From positions 62,001-126,000 of the forward strand of contig CAVQMN010000004.1 of NCBI GenBank assembly GCA_963713625.1: a stretch of 64,000 nucleotides of DNA, read 5' to 3'. Each line of letters starts with the position of its first letter. Position 1 is the stretch's first letter. The notes below the pieces were generated by a model. That model saw only the letters and a program-made list of their open reading frames with translations. It was not told where the DNA came from and made no database searches. The position numbers were made by a program, and so were the translations under genes. Below, piece after piece: positions 1-7,805 of the stretch. This DNA is from Bog-756 sp963713625. GTDB taxonomy: Bacteria > Actinomycetota > Acidimicrobiia > Acidimicrobiales > RAAP-2.

Positions 1-672
1 GGTCGCGGTCGAGGTCGATCCGCACCCGGCATTGATGTTGGTGCCGTCCGGTTCACAACCGATGGCCACCACCTCGGCCCCCAGTCGTTCGTAGACCTGG
101 GCGGCCAGGGCCGATGCGGCCCCGTTGGCGCTGTCCACCACCAGCCGCATGCCGTCCAGCCTGCGGCCTTCGAGCAGCGAGCAGAGGTGCTCGACATAGG
201 AGTCCCCGATGCCGGGTTGGGCGCTCAGGCTGCCGACGCTGTGGCCCTCCAGCGTCCGCGGGCCTTTGGCCGACGGATCGAGCACCCGCTCGAGTTCGTC
301 CTCGATGGCCGCCTCCACCTCGGCGCTGAGCTTGAGCCCACCGGCGGCGAACAGTTTGATCCCGTTGTCGGCGAATGGATTATGCGAGGCAGAGATGACT
401 ACGGCCGGGACGTCCCGGGTGGCCGACAGCCAGGCCAGAGCAGGCGTAGGCAGGACTCCGACATCGACGACGTCGGCCCCCTCGCTGGCCAGTCCGGCCG
501 AAAGCGCGGCCTGGAGCATGGGGCCGGAGCGGCGGGTGTCGCGGCCGACCAGGAAGGTGGTGGCGGTGATGGTGCGGGCCACGGCCCGCCCGAGGGCGAG
601 GACCAGATCGGTGGTCAGCTCGACATTGGCGACGCCCCTGACGCCGTCGGTACCGAACCGGATTCTGGCCAC
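1..672 (-). CDS. glmM: Phosphoglucosamine mutase, N-terminal part (runs off the left edge)
   Basis: GlmM converts glucosamine-6-phosphate to glucosamine-1-phosphate for UDP-GlcNAc and peptidoglycan synthesis in the cytoplasm. Reading from GTG at 672 gives 224 codons open to position 1. The N terminus RFGTDGVRG is the family hallmark, and the catalytic phosphoserine loop ISASHNP lies at residues 93-99, with Ser96 as the expected phosphoserine. About half of a typical 445-residue enzyme is present. The start lies 4 nt downstream of the rpsI stop, so glmM is the last visible member of the rplM-rpsI transcript, an arrangement common in Actinobacteria. No strong Shine-Dalgarno sequence is visible, so coupling to rpsI translation is likely. 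Confidence 0.95.
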   Translation of the reverse strand, partial: MARIRFGTDGVRGVANVELTTDLVLALGRAVARTITATTFLVGRDTRRSGPMLQAALSAGLASEGADVVDVGVLPTPALAWLSATRDVPAVVISASHNPFADNGIKLFAAGGLKLSAEVEAAIEDELERVLDPSAKGPRTLEGHSVGSLSAQPGIGDSYVEHLCSLLEGRRLDGMRLVVDSANGAASALAAQVYERLGAEVVAIGCEPDGTNINAGCGSTSTAT

Positions 673-676
673 CGGA

Positions 677-1129
677 TTACCGCTTGGAGTACTGGGGGGC
701 CTTGCGGGCCTTCTTCAGTCCGTACTTCTTCGACTCCTTCTCCCGTGAGTCACGGGTGAGGAATCCCGCCTTCTTCAGTGTGGCCCGGAGCTCGGGGTCG
801 AGCTCGCACAGCGCCCGGGCGATCCCGAGACGGAACGCACCGGCCTGGCCGGACACGCCGCCCCCGTCGATGGTCACGTCGATGGCCCACGACTCCGTGG
901 TTTCGGTCAGCCGGAGAGGCTCGGTGACGATCATGCGGTGGGTGGCGGAGGTGAAGTACTCCTCGAACTTGTGGCCGTTGACGGTGATGGCTCCCTGGCC
1001 CGGACGGATCCGGACCCGGGCGACCGCCCGCTTGCGGCGGCCGGTGGTCTGGCAGATGGGAGGGGCAGTGGGCACGGTGTGTTCCTTGCGTTCGGTTCGT
1101 TCGGGTGCCTGGTCGGCGACGGTACTCAC
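677..1129 (-). CDS. rpsI: 30S ribosomal protein S9
   Basis: S9 binds the 3' major domain of 16S rRNA; its C-terminal tail reaches the P-site tRNA. The 150-residue product has the core TTGRRKRAVARVRIRPG at about residues 28-44 and ends with the basic tail KKARKAPQYSKR, whose last Arg is the universally conserved tRNA-contacting residue. The first 27 residues form a polar extension not present in the shortest homologues. The GTG start overlaps the rplM stop as GTGA, so the two genes are translationally coupled. Confidence 0.97.
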   Translation of the reverse strand: MSTVADQAPERTERKEHTVPTAPPICQTTGRRKRAVARVRIRPGQGAITVNGHKFEEYFTSATHRMIVTEPLRLTETTESWAIDVTIDGGGVSGQAGAFRLGIARALCELDPELRATLKKAGFLTRDSREKESKKYGLKKARKAPQYSKR

Positions 1130-1593
1130 GCGCCACTCCGGGCCGACGCCGTGCGGCGTGCGTCCGGAAGCTCCAGCGGGGTGGGGGACTGCGCCGCGTG
1201 CGGGTGCTCGGCGCCGGCGTAGACCTTCAGCTTGGTGGCCATCTGCCGCCCGAGGCGGTTCTTCGGCAACATGCCGGTGATGGCGTTGCGGACCACCTGG
1301 TCGGAACGGTCGATCATCAGGTCGCTGTACCGGGTGGCGGTGAGCCCACCCGGGTAGCCGCTGTGGCGGTAGGCCAGCTTGCTCTCCGCCTTGCCCGAGG
1401 TGAGCACCACCTTGTCGGCGTTGATCACGATGACGTGGTCGCCGGTGTCGAGGTTCGGGGTGAACATCGCCTTGTGCTTGCCCCGCAGGACAGAGGCCAC
1501 CTCGGTGGCCAGGCGACCGAGTACCAGGCCGTCGGCATCGACGATGCGCCAGACGCGGGTGATATCGGCTGGTTTGGGAGTGTACGTACGCAC
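1126..1593 (-). CDS. rplM: 50S ribosomal protein L13
   Basis: L13 is an early-assembling large-subunit protein. The 155-residue product begins RTYTPKPADITRVW and continues with DADGLVLGRLATEVA, both diagnostic of the family. The open frame extends further upstream, but the GTG at 1593 is preferred because it matches the family N terminus and follows an AAGGA ribosome-binding site. The gene has a candidate promoter of its own in the 169-bp gap after truA and overlaps rpsI by 4 nt. Confidence 0.96.
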   Translation of the reverse strand: MRTYTPKPADITRVWRIVDADGLVLGRLATEVASVLRGKHKAMFTPNLDTGDHVIVINADKVVLTSGKAESKLAYRHSGYPGGLTATRYSDLMIDRSDQVVRNAITGMLPKNRLGRQMATKLKVYAGAEHPHAAQSPTPLELPDARRTASARSGA

Positions 1594-1727
1594 GAGAATT
1601 CCTTGTTCAATAGTGCAGGGCAACGGCTGCACCTCGGGTTCGAGGGCCAGCGGGAACGTCGGCCCCGGCCACGAGCAATGACTCCACTCGCGAAACACCG
1701 ACTCTGGGCCCAACCCGGCGAACGCCC

Positions 1728-1757
1728 AGGATACGACCAAATGGACCATGCGGGCAA
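1728..1757 (-). promoter_or_regulatory. Candidate promoter for rplM-rpsI-glmM
   Basis: On the minus strand TTGCCC (1757-1752) and TATCCT (1733-1728) are separated by 18 bp. The -10 box sits about 135 nt upstream of rplM and slightly beyond the truA stop. It resembles a housekeeping sigma promoter but has only been judged by eye. Confidence 0.35.
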
Positions 1758-1762
1758 GCCGC

Positions 1763-2656
1763 TCAGCCGTCGTAGCGGACGGACATCAGGGTCAACCCGT
1801 GGGGCGGCGCCGGCTGGGACGCCTGCTGGCGGTCGGCCGACCGCATGATCCACAGCATGTCGGAGGGGCGTTTCCGGCCCCGACCCACGTCGATCAGCGT
1901 GCCCACCAGGGACCGCACCATCTGGTGGCAGAAGGCGTTGGCCTCGATCTCGAAGGCCAGCAGGCTCCCGACCACCGGGAGCAGGGTGGCCGTGCCCACG
2001 GAGCGGGACCGCGGGCCGGGCCCGGGTTCGGGCCGGTGGCCGGGCGCCCCCGGGGGCGAGGTGAGGTTGCTCCACCCGGCATCGATGACCCGGCGGTTGA
2101 TCGGATCGTCCGGTTCCGTCCCCGGAACCCGGCGGCAGAAGGCCCGGAAGTCGTGTTCCCCGAGGAGGGCGTCGGACGCCGCCGCCATCGAACGAAGGTC
2201 GAGCGGATCGGCCACCTGCCAGCACAGGCCGGCCAACAGAGGGTCGGCCACCGGGGCGTTGACCACCAGGTAGCGGTAGCGGCGGGCCGTGGCCGAATGA
2301 CGGGCGTCGAACCCGGGCGGGGCGATCTCCGCCTGGCGCACCACGATGGCGGGTGCGAGCTGGCTGTTGCACGACTTGACCACCGCCTCGGGGTCGAGGG
2401 CGGCCGACTTCTCGGCCGGCAGGTCGAAGTGGACCACCTGCCCGAGCGCGTGCACGCCCGAGTCGGTGCGCCCGGCGCAGGTGAGGGCCACCGGCGAACG
2501 GGTGACCCGGCTCAGGGCTCCGATCAGGGCCTCGGCCACCGTGCGCTGGCCCTGTTGGGCCGCGAAGCCATGGAAGCCCGATCCGTCGTAGGCGACCTTC
2601 AGCCGCCACCGGACGGACTGGTCATCCGTCCCCCCGGCCCGGGGGGACGGGCTCAC
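1763..2656 (-). CDS. truA: tRNA pseudouridine(38-40) synthase TruA
   Basis: TruA isomerises uridines 38-40 in the anticodon arm of many tRNAs. The 297-residue product has the family start RLKVAYDGSGFHGFAAQQ and the catalytic motif AGRTDSGVHA with Asp65. A proline/glycine-rich insert at roughly residues 195-215 (GAPGHRPEPGPGPRSR) interrupts the catalytic domain and is longer than usual. The GTG start overlaps the rplQ stop (GTGTGA), so truA is coupled to the alpha operon; rplQ-truA adjacency is widespread in Gram-positive bacteria. Confidence 0.95.
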   Translation of the reverse strand: MSPSPRAGGTDDQSVRWRLKVAYDGSGFHGFAAQQGQRTVAEALIGALSRVTRSPVALTCAGRTDSGVHALGQVVHFDLPAEKSAALDPEAVVKSCNSQLAPAIVVRQAEIAPPGFDARHSATARRYRYLVVNAPVADPLLAGLCWQVADPLDLRSMAAASDALLGEHDFRAFCRRVPGTEPDDPINRRVIDAGWSNLTSPPGAPGHRPEPGPGPRSRSVGTATLLPVVGSLLAFEIEANAFCHQMVRSLVGTLIDVGRGRKRPSDMLWIMRSADRQQASQPAPPHGLTLMSVRYDG

Positions 2657-3006
2657 ACCAGTTCGATTTTGGCCATCGGGGCGTTGTCACCCAACCGGTT
2701 GCCCAGCTTGAGGATCCGGGTGTACCCGCCCGGGCGTTCGGCGTAGCGGGGGCCGATCTCCACGAAGAGCTTGTGGGCCATGTCCTTGTCCCGGATGAAT
2801 GCCACCACGTGGCGCTGACGGGCCACACCGCCCTTGGCCGCGGCGGTGATGACCTTCTCGGCCACCGGTCGCAGCGCCTTGGCCTTGGCCTCGGTGGTGA
2901 CCAGGTACTCGGCGGCGATGAGCGACGCCACGAGGTTCCCCATCATGGCCTTCTGGTGGGCAGCACTGCCGCCGAACCGGCGGCCTTTCTTCGGAGTACC
3001 GAGCAT
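2653..3006 (-). CDS. rplQ: 50S ribosomal protein L17
   Basis: L17 sits near the peptide exit tunnel of the large subunit. The 117-residue product has the typical start MLGTPKKGRRFGGSAAHQKAM and ends LGNRLGDNAPMAKIELV. It is the compact bacterial form without a C-terminal extension, in contrast to L22 and L29 of the same cluster. It follows rpoA by 9 nt and overlaps truA. Confidence 0.97.
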   Translation of the reverse strand: MLGTPKKGRRFGGSAAHQKAMMGNLVASLIAAEYLVTTEAKAKALRPVAEKVITAAAKGGVARQRHVVAFIRDKDMAHKLFVEIGPRYAERPGGYTRILKLGNRLGDNAPMAKIELV

Positions 3007-3015
3007 GGCGTGACC

Positions 3016-3954
3016 TCAGTCCTTGACCCGCAGGGAAAGTCCCCGCTCGTCGAGCTTCTGGAGCACCTCGTCGAGCGACTTCTGCCCGAAGTTGGTGATG
3101 TTGAGCAGGTCGTCGAGCGTGCGGTCGACCAGCTCGCCGATGGTGTTGATCTGCGCCCGCTTGAGGCAGTTGCGGGGCCGCTCGGTGAGGTCGAGGTCCT
3201 CGATGCGCAGGTCGAGGTCGGGGGAGCCGGTGCCGACCGTTCCCACCTCGCCCAGCTCGAGGCCCAGGGGCTCGTCCTCGAGGTCGGCGACCAGGCCGAC
3301 CAGGGTGCGGAGGGTGTCGCCGGCCGAGGCCAGGGCCTCGCGGGGAGTGAGGGACCCGTCGGTCTCGATATCGAGCACCAGGCGGTCGAAGTCGGTCGAC
3401 TGCTCCACCCGGACCGGCTCGACGGTGAAGGCCACCCGCCGGACCGGCGAGAAGATGGCGTCGACCGGGATGACCCCGATGGTGGCGGCCCGCTTGGACT
3501 TGTCCGCCGACAGGTAGCCCCGACCCCGCTCGACGGTGAGGTCGACGGCCAGCCGGCCCTTGGCGTTGAGGGAGGCGATGTGCTGGGACGGGCTGAGTAC
3601 CTCGACGTCCGCGGTGACCTGCAGGTCGCCGGCGGTGGCGTCCCCCGGTCCGCGCTTGTCGAGGCGGATGGTCACCGGCTCGTCGCTGTGCACCCGGAAC
3701 AGCAGGTCCTTCAGGTTCAAGATGAGGTCGGTCACGTCCTCTTTGACGCCCGGGAGGGTGGTGAACTCGTGCAGGGCGTCGTCGAACCGGACCTGGGTGA
3801 TGGATGCGCCCGGGATGGAGGACAAGAGGGTACGCCGCAGGGAGTTGCCCAGGGTGTGGCCGAAGCCGGGGTCGAGCGGTCCTACGGCGAACCGCTGGCG
3901 GTTGTCCTCTTCTTCACCGATGGCTTCGACGGTGGGTCGCTGGATGATGAGCAT
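3016..3954 (-). CDS. rpoA: DNA-directed RNA polymerase subunit alpha
   Basis: Alpha dimerises to nucleate RNA polymerase assembly and its C-terminal domain contacts UP elements and activators. The 312-residue protein has the NTD dimerisation helix FGHTLGNSLRRTLLSS (residues 31-46) and a CTD with the DNA-contact segment RPRNCLKRAQINTIGEL, including the equivalents of E. coli Arg265 and Asn268. The linker is acidic (about residues 220-245). Its 5' untranslated region is unusual: 154 nt carrying three near-identical repeats. Confidence 0.98.
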   Translation of the reverse strand: MLIIQRPTVEAIGEEEDNRQRFAVGPLDPGFGHTLGNSLRRTLLSSIPGASITQVRFDDALHEFTTLPGVKEDVTDLILNLKDLLFRVHSDEPVTIRLDKRGPGDATAGDLQVTADVEVLSPSQHIASLNAKGRLAVDLTVERGRGYLSADKSKRAATIGVIPVDAIFSPVRRVAFTVEPVRVEQSTDFDRLVLDIETDGSLTPREALASAGDTLRTLVGLVADLEDEPLGLELGEVGTVGTGSPDLDLRIEDLDLTERPRNCLKRAQINTIGELVDRTLDDLLNITNFGQKSLDEVLQKLDERGLSLRVKD

Positions 3955-4026
3955 GCTGATCGTGGCTCCTCGGCAGTGTGGTGCGCGGTGTCGGTATGGG
4001 TCGGTCGGGGTTCGATGGTGATGGGA

Positions 4027-4084
4027 CTTCGGTGATGCGTGCTGACTTCGGTGATGCCGTACTGGCTTCGGTGATGCCGTACTG
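4027..4084. repeat. Three tandem 18-19-bp repeats upstream of rpoA
   Basis: The unit cttcggtgatgccgtactg occurs at 4066-4084 and 4046-4064, and a version lacking one c occurs at 4027-4044. The spacing is 20 bp, close to two helical turns. The repeats lie between rpsD and rpoA, in the presumed rpoA leader. No gene lies here. They could be a protein-binding array, an mRNA element or simple slippage; the sequence alone cannot decide. Confidence 0.85.
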
Positions 4085-4108
4085 ATCGGTCGTTGGCCGG
4101 TGGCGGAC

Positions 4109-4756
4109 CTACTTGGAATAGAGCTCGACGATGAGCTGCTCTTGGACGGGCTCGTCGATGTGCTCGCGCAGCGGCAGCGAGAACACCCTGACCTCGAACC
4201 GGTCGCCGACCGTCTCCAACCACGGCGGTAGCTGCCGGTCGAGGGTGTCCATGTTGCGACGGACGTGGAAGAGCTCCCGGGACGACGGCTTGAGGGCCAC
4301 GACGTCGCCCTGGCGCACCCGGTAGCTGGGAATGGTCACCCGCTTGCCGTTGACCAGGACATGGCCGTGGCGTACGAACTGGCGGGCCTGGGACCGGCTG
4401 GCCCCCCAGCCGGCACGGAAGGCCACATTGTCGAGGCGCAGCTCCAGCATCCGCAGCAGGTTCTCACCGGTGATCCCCGGGGCCCGACTGGCTTCGACAT
4501 AGAGATTGTGGAACTGCCGCTCGAGAAGGCCATAGATGCGGCGGGCCTTCTGCTTCTCGCGGAGCTGACCCAGGTACTCGGAGCCCTGGCGCATGCGGTC
4601 GCGGCCGTGCTCCCCGGGCGGGTAGGCCCGGCTGTGTCGATCGGTCACCGCCTCGGAGACCGGGCATTTCATGGAATAGCAGCGCTCCCCCTTCAAGAAG
4701 AGCTTGGTGCGCTCCCGGCGACAGAGCCGACAGACGGGTCCGGTGTAACGAGCCAT
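4109..4756 (-). CDS. rpsD: 30S ribosomal protein S4, zinc-binding type
   Basis: S4 is a primary 16S rRNA binder that organises the 5' domain and takes part in mRNA entry and fidelity. The 215-residue product has CRLC at residues 9-12 and CYSMKC at 26-31, the four-cysteine zinc knuckle of the C+ form. The S4 RNA-binding domain follows (RLDNVAFRAGWGASRSQARQ). It is 28 nt downstream of rpsK. In E. coli S4 autoregulates the alpha operon; no S4-binding pseudoknot could be recognised by eye here. Confidence 0.97.
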   Translation of the reverse strand: MARYTGPVCRLCRRERTKLFLKGERCYSMKCPVSEAVTDRHSRAYPPGEHGRDRMRQGSEYLGQLREKQKARRIYGLLERQFHNLYVEASRAPGITGENLLRMLELRLDNVAFRAGWGASRSQARQFVRHGHVLVNGKRVTIPSYRVRQGDVVALKPSSRELFHVRRNMDTLDRQLPPWLETVGDRFEVRVFSLPLREHIDEPVQEQLIVELYSK

Positions 4757-4784
4757 AGGTGAACCTTTCGTGCCTTGTCCCGGC

Positions 4785-5192
4785 CTAGACCCGACGCCGC
4801 TTCTTGGGGCGGCAGCCGTTGTGCGGGATGGGCGTCACGTCCTTGATGCCGGCGACCTCGATACCGGCCGCGGCCAACGACCGGATGGCCGTCTCACGAC
4901 CCGAACCCGGTCCGCGGACCAGGACGTCGACCCGCCGGACACCGTGCTCCATGGCCCGCTTGGCGCACTGCTCGGCGGCCAGCTGGGCCGCGAACGGCGT
5001 GGACTTGCGCGAGCCCTTGAAGCCGACGTTGCCGGCCGACGCCCAGGCCAGCACATTGCCCTCGGGATCGGCGATGGAAACGATGGTGTTGTTGAACGAG
5101 CTCTTGATATGGGCGACACCGAAGGTGATGTTCTTGCGCTCCCGCTTGCGGGGACGCCGGGCCGTGGGGGCCGATTTTGCCGTCTTGGCCAT
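4785..5192 (-). CDS. rpsK: 30S ribosomal protein S11
   Basis: S11 lies on the platform of the 30S subunit near the Shine-Dalgarno duplex. The 135-residue product contains GVAHIKSSFNNTIVSIAD and ends with the basic tail HNGCRPKKRRRV, both characteristic. The stop of rpsM overlaps its ATG by one base (TAATG), giving tight coupling. Confidence 0.98.
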   Translation of the reverse strand: MAKTAKSAPTARRPRKRERKNITFGVAHIKSSFNNTIVSIADPEGNVLAWASAGNVGFKGSRKSTPFAAQLAAEQCAKRAMEHGVRRVDVLVRGPGSGRETAIRSLAAAGIEVAGIKDVTPIPHNGCRPKKRRRV

Positions 5193-5569
5193 TACTTCCG
5201 TACCTTCTTCTTTCCGGCGACCGTCTTCTTCGGTCCCTTACGGGTTCGTGCATTGGTGTGGGTGCGCTGTCCGTGGACAGGGAGCCCCTTGCGGTGGCGG
5301 ATGCCCTGGTAGCACCCGATCTCCATCTTGCGCTTGATGTCCTGCGAAACGTCGCGGCGCAGATCCCCCTCGACCTGGAGGTTGGCGTCGATGTAGTTAC
5401 GGAGGCGGGTCACCTCTTCGTCGGTGAGATCACGGACCCGGGTGTCCGGGTTCGTCTCGGTCGCCGTGCAGATCTGCTGCGAGGTGGTCCGGCCGATGCC
5501 GAAGATGTAGGTGAGGGAGATCTCCAACCGCTTCTCGCGGGGGATGTCCACGCCTGAAATACGGGCCAT
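5192..5569 (-). CDS. rpsM: 30S ribosomal protein S13
   Basis: S13 sits in the 30S head, bridges to the 50S subunit and touches P-site tRNA with its basic tail. The 125-residue product starts MARISGVDIPREKRLEISL and carries YIFGIGRTTSQQI; the tail RTHTNARTRKGPKKTVAGKK is the tRNA-contacting extension. It is 35 nt downstream of rpmJ and overlaps rpsK by one base. Confidence 0.98.
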   Translation of the reverse strand: MARISGVDIPREKRLEISLTYIFGIGRTTSQQICTATETNPDTRVRDLTDEEVTRLRNYIDANLQVEGDLRRDVSQDIKRKMEIGCYQGIRHRKGLPVHGQRTHTNARTRKGPKKTVAGKKKVRK

Positions 5570-5604
5570 GCTCTTCCTTCTCTCTTACGCCATGTCCGGA
5601 CGCA

Positions 5605-5718
5605 TCAACCCTGGCGCTGCTTGTGGCGCGGGTTTTCGCAGATGACGAAGACCCGCCGGTGCCGGCGGATCACTTTGCACTTCTCACACATCGGCTTGAC
5701 GCTCGGTCGGACCTTCAC
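5605..5718 (-). CDS. rpmJ: 50S ribosomal protein L36, zinc type
   Basis: This 37-residue gene reads VKVRPSVKPMCEKCKVIRRH and then a segment ending PRHKQRQG. L36 stabilises 23S rRNA near the peptidyl-transferase region. The zinc ligands Cys11, Cys14, Cys27 and His32 are all present, so this is the C+ paralogue. The start is GTG at 5718 because the neighbouring ATG is followed directly by TGA. It lies between infA and rpsM as in most bacteria. Confidence 0.95.
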   Translation of the reverse strand: MKVRPSVKPMCEKCKVIRRHRRVFVICENPRHKQRQG

Positions 5719-5756
5719 ATGCTCGTCCTTGTCTCGTACTGCTCTGTCTCTCTACT

Positions 5757-5822
5757 GCCTGTTCCTGCACTGCCCTGGTTCCTGCGCTGCGTTCCTGCGC
5801 TGCCTGTTCCTGCACTGCCCTG
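5757..5822. repeat. Direct repeats in the rpmJ-infA gap
   Basis: The 21-bp segment at 5757-5777 is repeated identically at 5802-5822. The core gttcctgcactg/gttcctgcgctg occurs four times, starting at 5761, 5778, 5791 and 5806. The 158-bp gap between infA and rpmJ has no recognisable gene. On the transcribed minus strand the repeat reads as a purine-rich, weakly structured leader for rpmJ. Confidence 0.8.
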
Positions 5823-5876
5823 TGGTGCCGCAACCCATCCCGGATTCCTGCCCTGCCCCGGAACCCGGGGCCCGGC

Positions 5877-6101
5877 TCACTTGTAGCGGTAGGTGATCCG
5901 TCCCCTGGCCAGGTCGTACGGAGTGATCTCCACCTGGACCTTGTCACCGGGAAGGATCCGGATACGGTGCATCCGCATCTTCCCCGAGCTGTGGGCCAGT
6001 ACCTTGTGGCCGTTCTCGAGCTCCACCCGGAACATGGCATTGGGTAGTGGCTCCACGACCGTGCCTTCCAGCACGATGGCGTCTTCCTTGGGCTTGGGCA
6101 G
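5877..6101 (-). CDS. infA: Translation initiation factor IF-1, probable CTG start
   Basis: IF-1 blocks the ribosomal A site during initiation. The OB-fold sequence EGTVVEPLPNAMFRVELENG through DLARGRITYRYK is unmistakable. A GTG at 6074 would give only 65 residues and would cut off the conserved segment KEDAI that aligns with the E. coli start MAKEDNIEMQG. In frame upstream there is no ATG, GTG or TTG before the stop at 6161. A CTG at 6101-6099 follows GAGGAG with a 6-nt spacer and gives a 74-residue protein of normal length. I therefore place the start at CTG; the GTG remains an alternative. Confidence 0.9.
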   Translation of the reverse strand: MPKPKEDAIVLEGTVVEPLPNAMFRVELENGHKVLAHSSGKMRMHRIRILPGDKVQVEITPYDLARGRITYRYK

Positions 6102-6271
6102 GTGAATCTCCTCGATACTCTGTCGTTCTTGTCCGCTCGGCCCGAAGGCCGACGTGCGTCACGGACCACGCGGTCATGGTTCGTCCGCACCGCATTCGGG
6201 GGCACACCTCAGGAGCACCACCAGGAGCGGGATCGGCACGCCACAGCACACCCGTGGCCAGCCGAATGAAT

Positions 6272-6300
6272 AGTCTAGCCCTTCAGCGCCAAATTGCCAG
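6272..6300 (-). promoter_or_regulatory. Candidate promoter for infA and the alpha operon
   Basis: On the minus strand CTGGCA (6300-6295) and TAGACT (6277-6272) are separated by 17 bp. The pair lies in the 286-bp gap between map and infA, downstream of two hairpins. Each box matches the sigma-70 consensus at four of six positions. Confidence 0.4.
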
Positions 6301-6317
6301 TTCGGCCTGCAGAGAAA

Positions 6318-6352
6318 GCCGGAATCGGCCCCAAATGGGCCGGAATCGGCCC
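6318..6352 (-). terminator. Two tandem hairpins downstream of map
   Basis: gggccggaatcggccc (6337-6352) and gccggaatcggc (6318-6329) are consecutive inverted repeats with identical four-base loops. On the minus strand the second one is followed by TTTCTCT. They lie 36-70 nt after the map stop and before the infA promoter candidate, which suits partial termination of the spc operon. The T tract is short. Confidence 0.4.
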
Positions 6353-6387
6353 GGAACCAGCCGGGAGGGCCGGGGCCGGGGGCCGGT

Positions 6388-7131
6388 TCACAGGACGGTG
6401 AACACCTCCGGGCCGTTCTCGGTCACCGCGATGGTGTGCTCGAAGTGGGCCGAGAGTCGACCGTCGGCGGTGACCACGCTCCAGCCGTCATCGAGCTGGA
6501 CGGTCCCGGCTCCCCCGGCGTTCACCATCGGTTCGACGGCGAACACCATGCCCGTCTTGAGGGTGGGCCCAGGCGAGCCGGGCCAGTAATTGGGCACCTG
6601 GGGCTCCTCATGCATGGCCGTGCCGATGGCATGGCCCACGTACTCCCTGACCACCGAGAATCCCGCGGCCTCGGCCACCTCCTGCACGGCCCGACCCACC
6701 TCGTGCAGGCGGTTCCCCGCCCGGAGTTGGTCGATGCCGGCGAACAGGCTCCGTTCGGTGACGTCCATCAGGCGGGCCGCCTCCTCCGAGACCGCACCCA
6801 CCCCGACGGTGTAGGCCGCGTCCCCGTGGTAGCCCTCGATGATCGCCCCGCAGTCCACCGAGATGATGTCCCCCTCCTCGAGGATGACCGACGGATCGGG
6901 GATCCCGTGCACGATCATCGAGTTGGGCGAGGTACACACCACCGCGGGAAACCCGTGGTAGTTGAGGAAATTCGACCCCGCTCCCCGCTTCTCGAGCACG
7001 TCACGGGCCACCCGGTCGAGGTCCGCGGTCGACACCCCGGGGCGGATGGCCGCCCGGGTGGCTTCGTGGATCTCCGCCACCACCCGTCCGGCCCGCCGCA
7101 TCTTGGCCAGCTCATCGGCGTTGCGCCTCAT
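6388..7131 (-). CDS. map: Methionine aminopeptidase type I
   Basis: Map removes the initiator methionine from nascent proteins using a dinuclear metal centre. From the ATG at 7131 the product is 247 residues, and all five metal ligands are visible: Asp93, Asp104, His167, Glu200 and Glu231; the substrate His75 is in IVHGIP. The ATG overlaps the adk stop as ATGA, so it is chosen over the longer open frame. The secY-adk-map order is typical of the spc operon of Gram-positives. Confidence 0.97.
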   Translation of the reverse strand: MRRNADELAKMRRAGRVVAEIHEATRAAIRPGVSTADLDRVARDVLEKRGAGSNFLNYHGFPAVVCTSPNSMIVHGIPDPSVILEEGDIISVDCGAIIEGYHGDAAYTVGVGAVSEEAARLMDVTERSLFAGIDQLRAGNRLHEVGRAVQEVAEAAGFSVVREYVGHAIGTAMHEEPQVPNYWPGSPGPTLKTGMVFAVEPMVNAGGAGTVQLDDGWSVVTADGRLSAHFEHTIAVTENGPEVFTVL

Positions 7132-7805
7132 CCGAACCCACTCCCCCGCTGGCGGCGGATCTCGATGACCTTGACCATCCGGCGGGTCACGGCATCGGGT
7201 GATCCGGTGCCGGGGACCGACTCGAGCTGGTTGCGGGCCCGGTACCACTCGATCAGCGGGGCGGTCTGGTTCTCGTAGAGCTCCAGTCGGCGGGAGATCG
7301 CCTCTTCGGTGTCGTCCTCGCGCTGGACCACCTCGCCTCCGCAGACGTCACAGGTCCAGTTGATGAGCGGCGGCGACGACAGGGAGTAGTTGGCCCCGCA
7401 GTCGACGCACACCCGCCGGGCGGCCAGCCGGCGGAGCACCTGGGTGGTGTGGATCTCGATGTCGATGGCCAGGTCGAGGTCGAAAGGGGCCAGGATGTCG
7501 GCCAGCCGCTCGGCCTGGGCCACGGTGCGGGGGCACCCGTCGAGCACGAACCCCCGGGCCCGGACGTCGCTCTCGCCCAGGCGCTCGGCCACCATGTCCA
7601 TGATCAGGTCATCGCCGAGGAGCTCACCCCGGTCCATCTGGTCCTTGGCCTTCTGGCCGATGGCCGTCTCCTGCTTGACCGCGGCCCGCAGCATGTCCCC
7701 GGTGGAGACATGGGGCACCACGTAGTGGTGGGAGAGCCGCACACACTGCGTCCCCTTGCCTGCCCCCTGTTTGCCGAGGACAACGAGCCTGGCTCCGGGT
7801 ACCAC
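7128..7805 (-). CDS. adk: Adenylate kinase
   Basis: Adk interconverts ATP + AMP and 2 ADP. The 225-residue protein has the P-loop GKQGAGKGTQ (residues 11-20), the AMP-binding STGDMLRAAV and a long-form LID domain carrying two cysteine pairs (CVDC and CDVC), which predict a structural zinc. The GTG start comes immediately after the secY stop, and the stop overlaps map. Confidence 0.97.
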   Translation of the reverse strand: MVPGARLVVLGKQGAGKGTQCVRLSHHYVVPHVSTGDMLRAAVKQETAIGQKAKDQMDRGELLGDDLIMDMVAERLGESDVRARGFVLDGCPRTVAQAERLADILAPFDLDLAIDIEIHTTQVLRRLAARRVCVDCGANYSLSSPPLINWTCDVCGGEVVQREDDTEEAISRRLELYENQTAPLIEWYRARNQLESVPGTGSPDAVTRRMVKVIEIRRQRGSGFG

